Of a stretch of 64,000 bases of DNA, positions 35,471 to 45,308 are shown piece by piece. Each line of letters begins with the position of its first letter. Position 1 is the first letter of the stretch. The DNA comes from Streptomyces griseoaurantiacus (GTDB lineage Bacteria; Actinomycetota; Actinomycetes; Streptomycetales; Streptomycetaceae), in the NCBI GenBank assembly GCA_014656015.1, contig BNBP01000014.1, positions 1-64,000 of the forward strand, written 5' to 3'. The translations under genes were made by a program, and so were the position numbers. Under the pieces are notes generated by a model. That model was not told where the DNA came from. It was given only the letters and a program-made list of their open reading frames with translations, and made no database searches.

Positions 35471-35679
35471 ACCGCGGGGCCGCGGCGTCAGCGCGGGCCG
35501 GGGCCGGGGGCGCCCGGGTGCGCGGACGAGGACGCGGTTTGGGCCGTCGCGCGCGGTCCAGTATCCTGGCACTTCGGTCGCGCGTGCATCCGCGATCCAC
35601 GCTGCCCGGAACACGTTTCCGGCGGGGGCTCCCCCGGCAGCACCACCCGAAGACCCGAGTTCGAAGACCGAAAGCAGGA

Positions 35680-36324
35680 ATGACCCTGAACGCCCGCCTC
35701 GACCACCGCAACCCCCTCGTGATCGACACGCACGAGCTGGGGAGGCGTCCTGGCGCGCTGCGAAGGCTGACCCGCACGGTCGACGCCCCCAAGGACTTCG
35801 GTGTCCGCGGGGTGATCGGAGTGCCCGAGGGCGCCCCGGTCGCACTCGACCTCCGCTTGGAGTCGGTCATGGAGGGCGTACTCGTCACGGGTACCGCCGG
35901 TGCCACGGCCGAGGGGGAGTGCGTAAGGTGTCTGGAGCCGCTTCGGCAGGAGATCGAGGCGGAGTTCCAGGAACTGTTCTCGTACCCTGACGCCGACGAC
36001 CGGGGCCGCGCCAGCGCGGAACCGGGCGACGACGCCGAGGACGACGAGGACAGGTATTTCGTCGAGGACGATCTGATCGGCCTCGAACCCGTGCTGCGCG
36101 ATGCGGTGGTGCTCGCACTGCCGATGCAGCCGGTGTGCCAGGACGACTGCCCGGGCCTGTGCTCCGAATGCGGAGTGCGGCTCGCGGACGACCCGGACCA
36201 CCACCACGACGCCGTCGACATCCGTTGGGCGGCACTGCAGGGAATCGCCGGTTCACTCGAATCCGGCGACAAGGACGACACGAGCGGCACCGATTCGGGC
36301 GCCGACGAGAAGCAGGAGAAGTAG
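35680..36324 (+). CDS. yceD: YceD family (DUF177) 23S rRNA accumulation protein
   Basis: A 214-residue DUF177 protein. The family is needed for large-subunit rRNA accumulation and is nearly always encoded just upstream of rpmF, as here. Typical are [20 protein letters not shown] with the Cys pair, an acidic middle ([14 protein letters not shown]), and the C-terminal zinc-like [13 protein letters not shown] cluster. ATG 35680 has AAAGCAGGAA upstream. Two bases separate its stop from rpmF, showing coupling of yceD-rpmF-rnc-mutM. Confidence 0.92.
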   Translation: MTLNARLDHRNPLVIDTHELGRRPGALRRLTRTVDAPKDFGVRGVIGVPEGAPVALDLRLESVMEGVLVTGTAGATAEGECVRCLEPLRQEIEAEFQELFSYPDADDRGRASAEPGDDAEDDEDRYFVEDDLIGLEPVLRDAVVLALPMQPVCQDDCPGLCSECGVRLADDPDHHHDAVDIRWAALQGIAGSLESGDKDDTSGTDSGADEKQEK

Positions 36325-36326
36325 CC

Positions 36327-36500
36327 GTGGCTGTTCCGAAGCGGAAGATGTCGCGCAGCAACACGCGCCACCGCCGGTCGCAGTGGAAGGCTGCGGTCCC
36401 CACCCTGGTCGCGTGCGAGCGCTGCCACGAGCCCAAGCTGCAGCACATCGCGTGCCCGGCCTGCGGCACGTACAACAAGCGTCAGGTCCTCGAGGTCTGA
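36327..36500 (+). CDS. rpmF: Ribosomal protein L32 (zinc-binding type)
   Basis: A 57-residue protein with the [18 protein letters not shown] start and a CERC/CPAC zinc ribbon, hence the C+ form. Start GTG 36327 lies two bases after the yceD stop; rnc begins shortly after its own stop. Confidence 0.97.
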   Translation: MAVPKRKMSRSNTRHRRSQWKAAVPTLVACERCHEPKLQHIACPACGTYNKRQVLEV

Positions 36501-36519
36501 TCGGCTGGTGACAGGTCTG

Positions 36520-37329
36520 ATGTCTGACGCCAAAAGTGGTTCCCGCCGCGGCGGGACCGGCTCGGCGGAGAACGCGGCCTCGTCCCACACGCTTCTGGAA
36601 GGGCGGCTCGGCTACCGGCTCGAGACCGCCCTTCTGGTGCGTGCGCTGACCCACCGTTCCTACGCGTACGAGAACGGCGGTCTGCCGACGAACGAGCGGC
36701 TGGAGTTCCTCGGGGACTCCGTGCTCGGTCTCGTCGTCACCGACACGCTGTACCGCACCCACCCCGACCTGCCCGAGGGCCAGCTGGCCAAGCTGCGGGC
36801 CGCGGTGGTCAATTCTCGTGCGCTGGCGGAGGTCGGCCGCGGGCTGGAACTCGGCTCCTTCGTCCGGCTCGGCCGGGGCGAAGAGGGCACGGGCGGCCGG
36901 GACAAGGCGTCCATCCTCGCCGACACCCTCGAAGCGGTGATCGGCGCGGTCTACCTCGACCAGGGCCTCGACGCGGCCTCCGAACTGGTGCACCGCCTGT
37001 TCGACCCGCTGATCGAGAAGTCCTCCAACCTCGGTGCCGGCCTGGACTGGAAGACCAGCCTCCAGGAGCTCACCGCGACCGAAGGGCTCGGCGTCCCCGA
37101 GTACCTGGTCTCGGAGACCGGCCCCGACCACGAGAAGACCTTCACTGCTGCCGCCCGCGTCGGAGGCGTCTCGTACGGCACCGGCACCGGCCGCAGCAAG
37201 AAGGAGGCGGAGCAGCAGGCGGCGGAATCGGCCTGGCGCTCCATCCGTGCCGCCGCGGACGAACGCGCCGAGGCGGCCGAGGCCGCCGCGGACACCGCGA
37301 CCACCGGCGAGGCGGCCGCCTCCGCCTGA
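36520..37329 (+). CDS. rnc: Ribonuclease III
   Basis: A 269-residue double-strand-specific endoribonuclease (AbsB in S. coelicolor, a regulator of antibiotic genes through RNA processing). The catalytic [17 protein letters not shown] with Mg-binding Glu/Asp is near 60-80, the second acidic cluster is [15 protein letters not shown] near 130-145, and the C-terminal dsRNA-binding domain ([16 protein letters not shown] ... [15 protein letters not shown]) is complete. Start ATG 36520 is preferred over GTG 36508. It is in the yceD-rpmF-rnc-mutM series. The C-terminus past about 255 is Ala/Glu-rich. Confidence 0.95.
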   Translation: MSDAKSGSRRGGTGSAENAASSHTLLEGRLGYRLETALLVRALTHRSYAYENGGLPTNERLEFLGDSVLGLVVTDTLYRTHPDLPEGQLAKLRAAVVNSRALAEVGRGLELGSFVRLGRGEEGTGGRDKASILADTLEAVIGAVYLDQGLDAASELVHRLFDPLIEKSSNLGAGLDWKTSLQELTATEGLGVPEYLVSETGPDHEKTFTAAARVGGVSYGTGTGRSKKEAEQQAAESAWRSIRAAADERAEAAEAAADTATTGEAAASA

Positions 37330-37423
37330 GGCACCCCCTTCACGACACCCCGAGCGCTCGTCCCGTCCCCGGGGCGGGCGCTCGGAGCGTCGCAGCGGTC
37401 ACCCGACACAACGGAAGCCACCG

Positions 37424-38305
37424 ATGCCCGAACTGCCCGAGGTCGAAGTAGTCCGGCGCGGACTGACGCGGTGGGTCGCCCACCGCACCGTCGCCGCCGT
37501 CGAGGTGCTGCACCCGCGCGCGGTACGGCGGCACCTGGCCGGCGGCGAGAACTTCGCGCAGCGGCTGGCCGGCCACCGCCTCGGCGCACCCGCCCGCCGC
37601 GGCAAGTACCTGTGGCTCCCCCTGGAGGACACCGACGAGGCGGTCCTCGCCCACCTCGGCATGAGCGGCCAGCTCCTGGTCCAGCCGCACGAGGCGCCCA
37701 CCGAGAAGCACCTGCGGATCCGGGTCCGCTTCGAGGACGCCCTCGGCACCGAACTGCGCTTCGTCGACCAGCGCACCTTCGGCGGACTGTCCCTGCACGA
37801 CACCACCCCCGACGGACTGCCCGACGTCATCGCGCACATCGCCCGCGACCCCCTCGACCCGCTCTTCGACGAGGAGGCATTCCACCGGGCCCTGCGCCGC
37901 AAGCGCACCACCGTCAAACGGGCGCTCCTCGACCAGTCGCTGATCAGCGGCGTCGGCAACATCTACGCCGACGAGGCGCTGTGGCGCTCCCGGCTGCACT
38001 ACGAGCGCCCCACCGCGACCCTCACCCGCCCGCGCACGACCGAACTCCTCGGCCATGTCAGGGACGTGATGAACGCGGCCCTCGCGGTGGGCGGCACCAG
38101 CTTCGACAGCCTGTACGTCAACGTCAACGGGGAGTCCGGCTACTTCGACCGCTCCCTCGACGCCTACGGCCGCGAGGACCTGCCGTGCCGGCGCTGCGGC
38201 ACGCCGATGCGCCGGCGCCCGTGGATGAACAGGTCGAGCTACTTCTGCCCGAAGTGCCAGCCGGCGCCGCGGGTGACGGGGGCCCCGGCGCCGAAGTCGC
38301 CCTGA
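37424..38305 (+). CDS. mutM: Formamidopyrimidine-DNA glycosylase
   Basis: A 293-residue base-excision enzyme removing 8-oxoguanine and related lesions. It begins [14 protein letters not shown] with catalytic Pro2 and Glu3, has the H2TH motif [21 protein letters not shown], and ends with the zinc finger [13 protein letters not shown]...CPKCQ. All catalytic and zinc residues are intact. It follows rnc by about 95 bases. Confidence 0.97.
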   Translation: MPELPEVEVVRRGLTRWVAHRTVAAVEVLHPRAVRRHLAGGENFAQRLAGHRLGAPARRGKYLWLPLEDTDEAVLAHLGMSGQLLVQPHEAPTEKHLRIRVRFEDALGTELRFVDQRTFGGLSLHDTTPDGLPDVIAHIARDPLDPLFDEEAFHRALRRKRTTVKRALLDQSLISGVGNIYADEALWRSRLHYERPTATLTRPRTTELLGHVRDVMNAALAVGGTSFDSLYVNVNGESGYFDRSLDAYGREDLPCRRCGTPMRRRPWMNRSSYFCPKCQPAPRVTGAPAPKSP

Positions 38306-38327
38306 GGCGCCCTTCCCGAGGCGCCCC

Positions 38328-38729
38328 TCACGCGGACTCGCGTGCGTCGTAGCGCTCCCGCGCGGCCATGACCTCGTCCATGCCGGATTCGAGGCACGAG
38401 ATCAGGGCCCTCAGCCGCTCGGCCACCTCGCGGCCCAGGGGGGTGAGCGAGTAGTCGACCCGGGGCGGGTTGGTCGGCCGGGCGTCCCTGAGGACGAGCC
38501 CGTCCCGCTCCAGCGCGTGCAGGGTCTGCGAGAGCATCTTCTCGCTGACCCCGTCCACCCGCCGCCGCAGCTCGTTGAACCGGAGCGTGCCCTCGTAGAG
38601 CGCCCCGAGCGTCAGCGCGCCCCAGCGGCCCGTCACGTGTTCGAGCGTGCTCCGGGAGGGGCAGCCCCGCGCGAACACGTCGAAGGCGGGGTGGGGGGAG
38701 GAGGCCGTACCGGCAGAAAGCGTCGCCAT
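38328..38729 (-). CDS. HxlR-family transcriptional regulator
   Basis: A 133-residue winged-helix regulator of the HxlR class. CPSRSTLEHVTGRWGALTLGAL, with the class-defining cysteine, leads into FNELRRRVDGVSEKMLSQTLHALERDGLV (quoted in parts) and the wing YSLTPLGREVAERL. HxlR proteins often sense electrophiles or oxidants through this cysteine. ATG 38729 was chosen; a GTG 10 codons upstream is possible. No target gene is obvious beside it: mutM is convergent and the DUF4287 gene lies upstream on the same strand. Confidence 0.88.
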   Translation of the reverse strand: MATLSAGTASSPHPAFDVFARGCPSRSTLEHVTGRWGALTLGALYEGTLRFNELRRRVDGVSEKMLSQTLHALERDGLVLRDARPTNPPRVDYSLTPLGREVAERLRALISCLESGMDEVMAARERYDARESA

Positions 38730-38822
38730 GGCAGCACTGTACTGCGCCACAGCGCCCACCCCCAGACAGCGCTCACTCAGAGAAAGCGCACCGGCGGCCC
38801 GGCGGAGGAGCGTCCTCGCGGT

Positions 38823-39035
38823 TCACTTCCCGCTGTCCTCGGCGAGGGTGTGGGCGACGAGGGCGTTCGCGTGGCCGTGACCGAGTCCGTGCTCTGCCTT
38901 GAGCCAGGAGACGAGCTCCATGTGCTTCCTCAGGGGCGAGGACCGGATGAGGTCCTTCCACTCCGGGACGGGCCGTCCGTACTTCTTCTCGATCGAGGGG
39001 AAGTAGCTCGCGGGCCCCTTCGCGCTGGTGGTCAT
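38823..39035 (-). CDS. DUF4287-type small protein
   Basis: A 70-residue soluble protein. Its sequence (GPASYFPSIEKKYGRPVPEW, then ELVSWLKAEHGLGHGHANALVAHTL) matches the DUF4287 pattern as I know it, with the LGHGHANALV helix conserved. Function is unknown; members have been linked loosely to DUF5655/phage-shock-type annotations. ATG 39035 follows GGAGAGG. Codon use looks typical of the chromosome. Confidence 0.75.
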   Translation of the reverse strand: MTTSAKGPASYFPSIEKKYGRPVPEWKDLIRSSPLRKHMELVSWLKAEHGLGHGHANALVAHTLAEDSGK

Positions 39036-39160
39036 GGCGTGCCTCTCCTGTCGTCGTGCGCCGTCGACATGCACGCGATACGACCGCCCGGACACCGCGG
39101 AATGATCGGTCACGGACATGTGATCCGCACCACTCCCGCGCGAGAGGGCCTCCTTCGGCC

Positions 39161-40180
39161 TCAGTAGCCGAAGTCCTGCGTCCACCAGGGCCCGCCCTCC
39201 GCGAAGTGCACCCCCACGCCGAGCGTCTTGAAGTCGCAGTTGAGGATGTTGGCCCGGTGGCCGGGGCTGTTCATCCAGGAGTCCATGACGGCCTGGGCGG
39301 TCGCCTGGCCGCGGGCTATGTTCTCGCCGCCGAGACCGGAGACGCCGGCCGCCTCGGCCCGGTCCCAGGGGTCGTTGCCGCTGGGGTCGGTGTGGTCGAA
39401 GAAGCTCCGCGCGGCCATGTCCTCGCTGAAGTCCGCGGCCAGATCGCGCAGCGCGCTGTTCGCCGCCACCGGCCGGCAGCCCGCGTTCGCGCGCTCCTCG
39501 TTGACGAGCGCGAGCACCTGCGCCTCGGCGGTGGCCTGGGCCGAGGTGGCGACCGAAGAGTTGCCCTCCGGCTGCGGGGTGGCCTTGCGCTGCGGGGGGA
39601 CCTTCGTGCCGGAGCCGGTCCCGGGAGCGGTGGAGGCCTCGGAGCCGGCCGAGGGGGAGGCGGGCTTCTTCTTCGCCGGGTCCTTGGCCTTCTGCGAGGG
39701 CTTCGTGGAGGACTTCCCCGCCTTCCCCGCCCTGTCCGACTTCTCGGGGGCGGAGGGCGAGGCCGAGCCGTCCGTCGCCCCGCCCGGCAGGGTGCCCCCG
39801 GGGCCGTCCTCGACGGTGCTGCCCGCACCGCCCTGCTGGGACTCGAAGCCCGTCGGGGTGCCGCCGGCCTGCACGTTGTCCGAGCCGCCGCCGATCGTGA
39901 ACTGACCGCTGCCGGGCAGTACGCCGGTGGCGACGGCGGCGGTGCCCAGCGCCACGGCGGCCGAGACACCGAGCAGCCCGGTGCGCACCGGGGTGGCGGC
40001 CTTCTTCCTGCGGTGCGAGCGGGTCGCCCGCTCCTCCGCCTCCAGTACGGCGGCGAAACCGTAGAGGTTCTCCGGCCCGTAGTGCTCGGCCGGCGTCTGC
40101 TGCGCCTGGCTCACCCGGCCCGCGTGGCCGACCGGGCCGGTGGCGGCGCGGCCGGCGTCGGAGCGTCGGTGGCGTCCCAT
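39161..40180 (-). CDS. Membrane-anchored CAP/SCP-domain protein
   Basis: A 339-residue protein. Residues 1-65 are cytoplasmic and basic (SHRRKKAATPVRTG), followed by one hydrophobic segment (about 66-86, LLGVSAAVALGTAAVATGVL) that anchors it, a Ser/Lys/Pro linker through about 215, and a C-terminal extracellular CAP domain (SCP/PR-1 family) with LVNEERANAGCRPV, FDHTDPSGNDPW, ENIARG, SPGHRANIL and the terminal TQDFGY. Bacterial CAP proteins are of unclear activity. Start ATG 40178-40180 has GGAGGA about 12 bases upstream. The promoter region contains several palindromes. Confidence 0.88.
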   Translation of the reverse strand: MGRHRRSDAGRAATGPVGHAGRVSQAQQTPAEHYGPENLYGFAAVLEAEERATRSHRRKKAATPVRTGLLGVSAAVALGTAAVATGVLPGSGQFTIGGGSDNVQAGGTPTGFESQQGGAGSTVEDGPGGTLPGGATDGSASPSAPEKSDRAGKAGKSSTKPSQKAKDPAKKKPASPSAGSEASTAPGTGSGTKVPPQRKATPQPEGNSSVATSAQATAEAQVLALVNEERANAGCRPVAANSALRDLAADFSEDMAARSFFDHTDPSGNDPWDRAEAAGVSGLGGENIARGQATAQAVMDSWMNSPGHRANILNCDFKTLGVGVHFAEGGPWWTQDFGY

Positions 40181-40256
40181 CTTCTGGCCTCTTCCTCCGT
40201 GCGCGTGCGGTCGTGTGCACCCGGCGCACACCCGCTCAGCCTCTTTACGTGATCAG

Positions 40257-40293
40257 CACACGATCGGTTCACACGATCGTGTGGGTTTCACAC
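40257..40293. promoter_or_regulatory. Overlapping palindromes upstream of the CAP-domain gene and acyP
   Basis: CACACGATCG occurs twice, at 40257-40266 and 40270-40279, 13 bases apart; the second is the left half of the perfect 14-bp palindrome CACACGATCGTGTG (40270-40283). GTGTG-N5-CACAC follows at 40279-40293. The pattern looks like a multi-site operator between the divergent genes. Confidence 0.5.
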
Positions 40294-40375
40294 GGGATTC
40301 ATTGGGTGGGGACGGTACCCCATGGTGTGGAAGAGGGAAGTGCCCGGACGCACATTGACCGGCTAGCGTGCGCGT

Positions 40376-40657
40376 ATGAACGACGAAGCACGGCTCGTGG
40401 CCTGGGTGCGGGGACGGGTGCAAGGGGTGGGTTTCCGCTGGTTCACCCGGGCCAGGGCGCTCGAACTCGGCGACCTGAGTGGTTTCGCTCTCAATCTGGA
40501 GGACGGGCGGGTCCAGGTGGTCGCCGAAGGGCCCCGGGAGCGCTGCGAAGGACTGCTGCGGTGGCTGCGCGGCGAGGACACGCCCGGGCGGGTGGACGGC
40601 GTCACCGAGATGTGGGACACACCCCGCGGCGGCTACGAGGGCTTCGCCATCCGCTGA
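40376..40657 (+). CDS. acyP: Acylphosphatase
   Basis: A 93-residue enzyme hydrolysing carboxyl phosphates. The signature [18 protein letters not shown] holds catalytic Arg21, and [18 protein letters not shown] holds catalytic Asn40; both are intact. It is the gene just upstream of smc in this genus as far as I recall. ATG 40376 is about 50 bases beyond the palindrome cluster. Confidence 0.95.
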   Translation: MNDEARLVAWVRGRVQGVGFRWFTRARALELGDLSGFALNLEDGRVQVVAEGPRERCEGLLRWLRGEDTPGRVDGVTEMWDTPRGGYEGFAIR

Positions 40658-41045
40658 CTCCCGCCGCGCCCGAATCCGCCCCGGGCCGGCCGGGAGGGCG
40701 CGCGGGCGCCCGTCACTCACGGAAAACACCTGGTGGTTGCCAAGGAGCCGCCGCCGTGGCAGGCTCCGCATCTGACACCGACCTATGCGTTCGAGGACCC
40801 CGCGAGACACCGCGGCGCCGCCCCCGCCGGGCCGTGCGCCCCCGCGCCGTCCCCCGCCACGGCGTGATCGTGTTGACCGTCAAACTTTTTGGTGAGACGC
40901 TGAAAGCCCCGCGCACCCCAGCTGTTTGGCATGGCGGAAAAGGCAGCACCGCAGCACTCGTGCCAGGCACCGCGGATCCAGAATCCAGAATCCCTCACGA
41001 CCCACACCGCTTCGGTCGGTCACTCATTGTGGAGGACCATCCATC
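40658..41045. other. Intergenic region between acyP and the coiled-coil gene
   Basis: About 390 bases. A T-rich patch with TTGACC at 40874 could be a -35 but has no convincing partner. ATCCAGA is directly repeated near 40977-40990, and GTGGAGGACC just before 41046 is the ribosome site of the next gene. No other coding frame is convincing. Confidence 0.4.
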
Positions 41046-41249
41046 ATGGCAAAGGCGCTTCTCGGTTACGTCGGTGGCTCCGACCCTCGACTCCTCGCCG
41101 AGATGCGACGGCTTCAGCAGCGCGTACAGGACCTGGAGACCGAACTCGTTCGCATCCAGGCCGAGAACGACGCGCTCGCGGCTGCCGCCTCTCACGACAG
41201 GATCATGGAGCACGTAGACGCACACCAGGCGGAGCCTGCGCTCACCTGA
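41046..41249 (+). CDS. Small coiled-coil protein
   Basis: A 67-residue protein, mostly one amphipathic helix (LLAEMRRLQQRVQDLETELVRI, quoted in part), predicted to form a coiled-coil. It has neither signal nor membrane segment. The start ATG 41046 has GGAGGACC upstream, and a strong terminator follows. I recall a small conserved protein at this place before smc in streptomycetes, but no function. Confidence 0.75.
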   Translation: MAKALLGYVGGSDPRLLAEMRRLQQRVQDLETELVRIQAENDALAAAASHDRIMEHVDAHQAEPALT

Positions 41250-41348
41250 TCACCGCCTCGCTCCCGGCGACACGGCAGTGACGGGGCCTGCCCCTCACCG
41301 TCCGGTCGCCGCACCGAAACACTCGCAGAAGACTCGCACCAGAGTGGC

Positions 41349-41380
41349 AAGGGACGCCTCCTAGGCGTCCCTTCTTTCTT
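41349..41380 (+). terminator. Intrinsic terminator before smc
   Basis: A perfect 11-bp stem (AAGGGACGCCT 41349-41359, complement 41363-41373) with a CCT loop, followed by CTTTCTTTT: one of the few T-tract terminators in the window. Confidence 0.92.
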
Positions 41381-41513
41381 TTCCTGCTCGGTTGTTGCCC
41401 CCGCACCCTTTCACTTCCTTCACGGATGATGTGCCCTGCACGTTCCTGTGCGAAACCGCGAGCCGTCCCGCGTTCATGGAGAGCCGCAAGGGCGGCGGGT
41501 AGAGTCCGACGGC

Positions 41514-44500
41514 GTGCACCTCAAGGCCCTGACCCTCCGCGGGTTCAAATCGTTCGCCTCGGCGACCACGCTCCGGTTCGAACCGGGTATCACGTGCGTC
41601 GTCGGACCGAACGGTTCGGGCAAGTCCAACGTCGTCGACGCGCTCAGCTGGGTGATGGGCGAACAGGGCGCCAAATCCCTGCGCGGCGGCAAGATGGAGG
41701 ACGTCATCTTCGCCGGCACCACCGGCCGGCCCCCGCTCGGCCGCGCCGAGGTGTCCCTGACCATCGACAACTCCGACGGCGCCCTGCCCATCGAGTACGC
41801 CGAGGTCACCATCACGCGGATCATGTTCCGCAACGGCGGCAGCGAGTACCAGATCAACGGCGACACCTGCCGGCTGCTCGACATCCAGGAACTCCTCTCC
41901 GACTCCGGCATCGGCCGCGAGATGCACGTCATCGTCGGCCAGGGCCAGCTCGACTCCGTCCTGCACGCCGACCCCATGGGCCGCCGCGCCTTCATCGAGG
42001 AGGCCGCCGGCGTCCTCAAGCACCGCAAGCGCAAGGAGAAGGCGCTCCGCAAGCTCGACGCGATGCAGGCCAACCTCGCCCGCGTCCAGGACCTCACCGA
42101 CGAACTGCGCCGACAGCTCAAACCGCTCGGCCGGCAGGCCGCCGTCGCCCGCCGCGCCGCCGTCATCCAGGCCGACCTGCGCGACGCCCGGCTCCGCCTC
42201 CTCGCCGACGACCTCGTACGGCTGCGGGAGGCCCTCGACGCCGAGATCGCCGACGAGGCCGCCCTCAAGGAACGCAAGGAGACCGCCGAACGCGCCCTGC
42301 GCGAGGCCCTGCGCCGCGAGGCCGCCCTCGAGGAGGAGGTGCGCCGGCTCACCCCGCGGCTGCAGCGCGCCCAGCAGACCTGGTACGAGCTCTCCCAGCT
42401 CGCCGAACGCGTACGCGGCACCGTCTCCCTCGCCGACGCCCGCGTGCAGAGCGCCACCTCCGCGCCCGAGGAGGAACGGCGCGGACGCGAGGGTGAGGAC
42501 CCTGAAAGCATGGAGCGCGAGGCCGCCCGCATCCGCGAACAGGAGGCCGAGCTCGAAGCCTCCCTGGAGGCCGCCCAGCGCGCGCTGGAGGACACCGTCG
42601 CCCACCGCGCCGAGCTCGAACGCGCGCTCGCACAGGAGGAACGCCGCCTCAAGGACCTCGCCCGCGCCCTCTCCGACCGCCGCGAGGGACTGGCCCGGCT
42701 CGGCGGCCAGGTCAACGCCGCCCGCTCCCGCGCCGCCTCCGCCCAGGCCGAGATCGAACGCCTGGACGCCGCCCGCGACGAGGCACAGGAACGCGCCGTC
42801 GCCGCCCAGGAGGAGTACGAGGCACTCAAGGCCGAGGTCGACGGCCTGGACGCCGCCGACGCCGGCCTCGCCGCACACCACGAGGACGCCCGGCACGCCC
42901 TCGGCGAGGCGGAGGCCGCCCTCACCGACGCCCGCGAAGCCGCCACCACCGCCGAACGCGAACGCGCCGCCACCCGCGCCCGTCACGACGCCCTCGCCAC
43001 CGGACTGCGCCGCAAGGACGGCACCGGCGCCCTCCTCGCCGCCCGCGAACGCCTCACCGGACTGCTCGGCCCCGCCGCCGAACTGCTCACCCCCGCCCCC
43101 GGCCACGAGATCGCCGTCGCCGCCGCCCTCGGCACCGCCGCCGACGCCCTCGCCGTCACCGGACCGGCCGCCGCGGCCGAGGCCCTGCGCCTGCTGCGCA
43201 AGCAGGACGCGGGCCGCGCCGCCCTCCTCCTCACCGGCGCCCCCGAGGAGCTGCCGCCCGGGGACGCGGAGGAGACCGGCGGGGCGAGCCCCGTCGCCGG
43301 GCTGGTCCGCGGACCCGAGGACCTCATGCCCGCCGTGCGCAGGCTGCTGCGCGGCTACGTCCTCGTCGACACCCTCCAGGACGCCGAGGAACTGATCCGC
43401 GCCCGGCCCGCGCTGACCGCCGTCACCGCCGAGGGCGACGTCCTCGGCGCCCACTTCGCGTACGGCGGCTCCGCCGGGGCGCCCAGCCTGCTGGAGGTGC
43501 AGGCCGCCGTCGACGAGGCCGCCGCCGAGCTGGAACGGCTGGACGTCCGCTGCGCCGAGCTGGCCGAGGCCCAGCGGGCGGCCGCCGCCCGACGCACCGA
43601 GTGCGCCGGACTCGTCGAGGAACTGGGGGAGCGGCGCCGGGCGGCCGAGCGGGAGAAGTCCGGCGTCGCCCAGCAGCTCGGCCGGCTCGCCGGACAGGCG
43701 CGCGCCGCCGCCGGGGAGGCCGAGCGCTCCACCGCCGCGGCCGCCCGGGCCCAGGAGGCGCTCGACGCGGCCCGTGAGGAGGCCGAGGAACTCGCCGAGC
43801 GGCTCGCCGTCGCCGAGGAACTGCCCGTCGAGGAGGAGCCCGACACCGCCATGCGCGACCGGCTGGCCGCCGACGGCGCCAACGCCCGGCAGACCGAGAT
43901 GGAGGCCCGGCTCCAGGCTCGCACGCACGAGGAGCGGGTGAAGGCGCTGGCCGGACGGGCCGACGCCCTGGACCGGGCCGCCCGTGCGGAACGCGAGGCA
44001 CGCGCGCGTGCCGAACGCCGGCGGGCCCGGCTGCGGCACGAGGCCGCCGTCGCCGGGGCCGTCGCCTCCGCCGCCCGGCAGCTCCTCGCCCATGTGGAGG
44101 TCTCCGTCGGCCGGGCCGAGGCGGAGCGCGCCGCCGCCGAGGCCGCACGGGTCCGGCGGGAGCAGGAACTGGCCCGCGCCCGCACCGAGGGACGCGATCT
44201 GAAGGCGGAACTCGACAAGCTCACTGATTCAGTTCACCGCGGCGAGGTACTAGGAGCTGAGAAGCGGCTGCGCATCGAGCAGCTGGAGACCAAGGCCCTG
44301 GAGGAGTTCGGTGTCGAACCGGAAGGTCTGGTGGCCGAGTACGGCCCGGGCCAACTGGTGCCGCCCTCGCCCCCCGCCCAGGGCGAGCAGCTGCCCGACG
44401 ACCCCGACGACCCCCGCAACCTGCCCCGGCCCTTCGTCCGCGCCGAGCAGGAGAAACGGCTCAAGGCGGCGGAGCGGGCCTACCAGCAGCTCGGCAAGGT

Positions 44501-45083
44501 CAACCCGCTGGCCCTGGAGGAGTTCGCGGCGCTCGAGGAACGGCACCAGTTCCTCAGCGAACAGCTCGAGGACCTCAAGAAGACCCGGGCCGATCTGCTG
44601 CAGGTCGTCAAGGAGGTCGACGAGCGCGTCGAACAGGTCTTCACCGACGCCTACCGGGACACCGCCCGCGAGTTCGAGGGCGTGTTCGGCCGGCTCTTCC
44701 CCGGCGGGGAGGGGCGGCTGGTCCTCACCGACCCCGACCACATGCTCACCACGGGCTTGGACGTCGAGGCGCGGCCCCCGGGCAAGAAGGTGAAGCGGCT
44801 CTCCCTGCTCTCCGGCGGCGAACGGTCGCTGACGGCGGTGGCGCTGCTGGTGTCGATCTTCAAGGCCCGGCCGAGTCCGTTCTACGTGATGGACGAGGTG
44901 GAGGCGGCGCTCGACGACACCAACCTCCAGCGGCTCATCCGGATCATGCAGGAGCTGCAGGAGGCGTCGCAGCTGATCGTGATCACGCACCAGAAGCGGA
45001 CCATGGAGGTCGCGGACGCGCTGTACGGCGTGTCGATGCAGGGCGACGGCGTGTCCAAGGTCATCAGTCAGCGGCTGCGCTGA
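41514..45083 (+). CDS. smc: Chromosome segregation ATPase SMC
   Basis: The 1189-residue condensin core. N-terminal Walker A GPNGSGKSN, then two long coiled-coil arms flanking a hinge at about 500-680, and a C-terminal ABC head with signature LSLLSGGERSLTAVALL, Walker B YVMDEVEAALDD and the switch ITHQ. The order LRGFKSFA start, HREH-free SMC head and QVFTDAYRDTAREFEGVF are typical. It forms rings with ScpAB to organise the chromosome. GTG 41514; length matches the streptomycete protein. Confidence 0.97.
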   Translation: MHLKALTLRGFKSFASATTLRFEPGITCVVGPNGSGKSNVVDALSWVMGEQGAKSLRGGKMEDVIFAGTTGRPPLGRAEVSLTIDNSDGALPIEYAEVTITRIMFRNGGSEYQINGDTCRLLDIQELLSDSGIGREMHVIVGQGQLDSVLHADPMGRRAFIEEAAGVLKHRKRKEKALRKLDAMQANLARVQDLTDELRRQLKPLGRQAAVARRAAVIQADLRDARLRLLADDLVRLREALDAEIADEAALKERKETAERALREALRREAALEEEVRRLTPRLQRAQQTWYELSQLAERVRGTVSLADARVQSATSAPEEERRGREGEDPESMEREAARIREQEAELEASLEAAQRALEDTVAHRAELERALAQEERRLKDLARALSDRREGLARLGGQVNAARSRAASAQAEIERLDAARDEAQERAVAAQEEYEALKAEVDGLDAADAGLAAHHEDARHALGEAEAALTDAREAATTAERERAATRARHDALATGLRRKDGTGALLAARERLTGLLGPAAELLTPAPGHEIAVAAALGTAADALAVTGPAAAAEALRLLRKQDAGRAALLLTGAPEELPPGDAEETGGASPVAGLVRGPEDLMPAVRRLLRGYVLVDTLQDAEELIRARPALTAVTAEGDVLGAHFAYGGSAGAPSLLEVQAAVDEAAAELERLDVRCAELAEAQRAAAARRTECAGLVEELGERRRAAEREKSGVAQQLGRLAGQARAAAGEAERSTAAAARAQEALDAAREEAEELAERLAVAEELPVEEEPDTAMRDRLAADGANARQTEMEARLQARTHEERVKALAGRADALDRAARAEREARARAERRRARLRHEAAVAGAVASAARQLLAHVEVSVGRAEAERAAAEAARVRREQELARARTEGRDLKAELDKLTDSVHRGEVLGAEKRLRIEQLETKALEEFGVEPEGLVAEYGPGQLVPPSPPAQGEQLPDDPDDPRNLPRPFVRAEQEKRLKAAERAYQQLGKVNPLALEEFAALEERHQFLSEQLEDLKKTRADLLQVVKEVDERVEQVFTDAYRDTAREFEGVFGRLFPGGEGRLVLTDPDHMLTTGLDVEARPPGKKVKRLSLLSGGERSLTAVALLVSIFKARPSPFYVMDEVEAALDDTNLQRLIRIMQELQEASQLIVITHQKRTMEVADALYGVSMQGDGVSKVISQRLR

Positions 45084-45181
45084 CCGCTCCTGGCAGACCC
45101 CCCGGGGGCCTTGTTCAAGAAGTGAACGAACAGTGAGGGCTCTCGCCCCGGTACCTCGAAAATCTCACATCTGCACCCCCA

Positions 45182-45209
45182 TTGACTTCAGGGTTTGAAC
45201 GCATACTCT
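45182..45209 (+). promoter_or_regulatory. Candidate promoter of glcP
   Basis: TTGACT at 45182-45187 and TACTCT at 45204-45209 with a 16-base spacer, about 100 bases upstream of the glcP start in a locally A+T-rich stretch. Confidence 0.4.
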
Positions 45210-45308
45210 CTTCCATGTTGTTTTTACCTTCAGGTGTCGCCGCGAGCGGCATCCGCGAGGGCTGACCCCACACCGGCAGCGAGGCCGGTGGCCCGAGGAG
45301 TTGTACAC

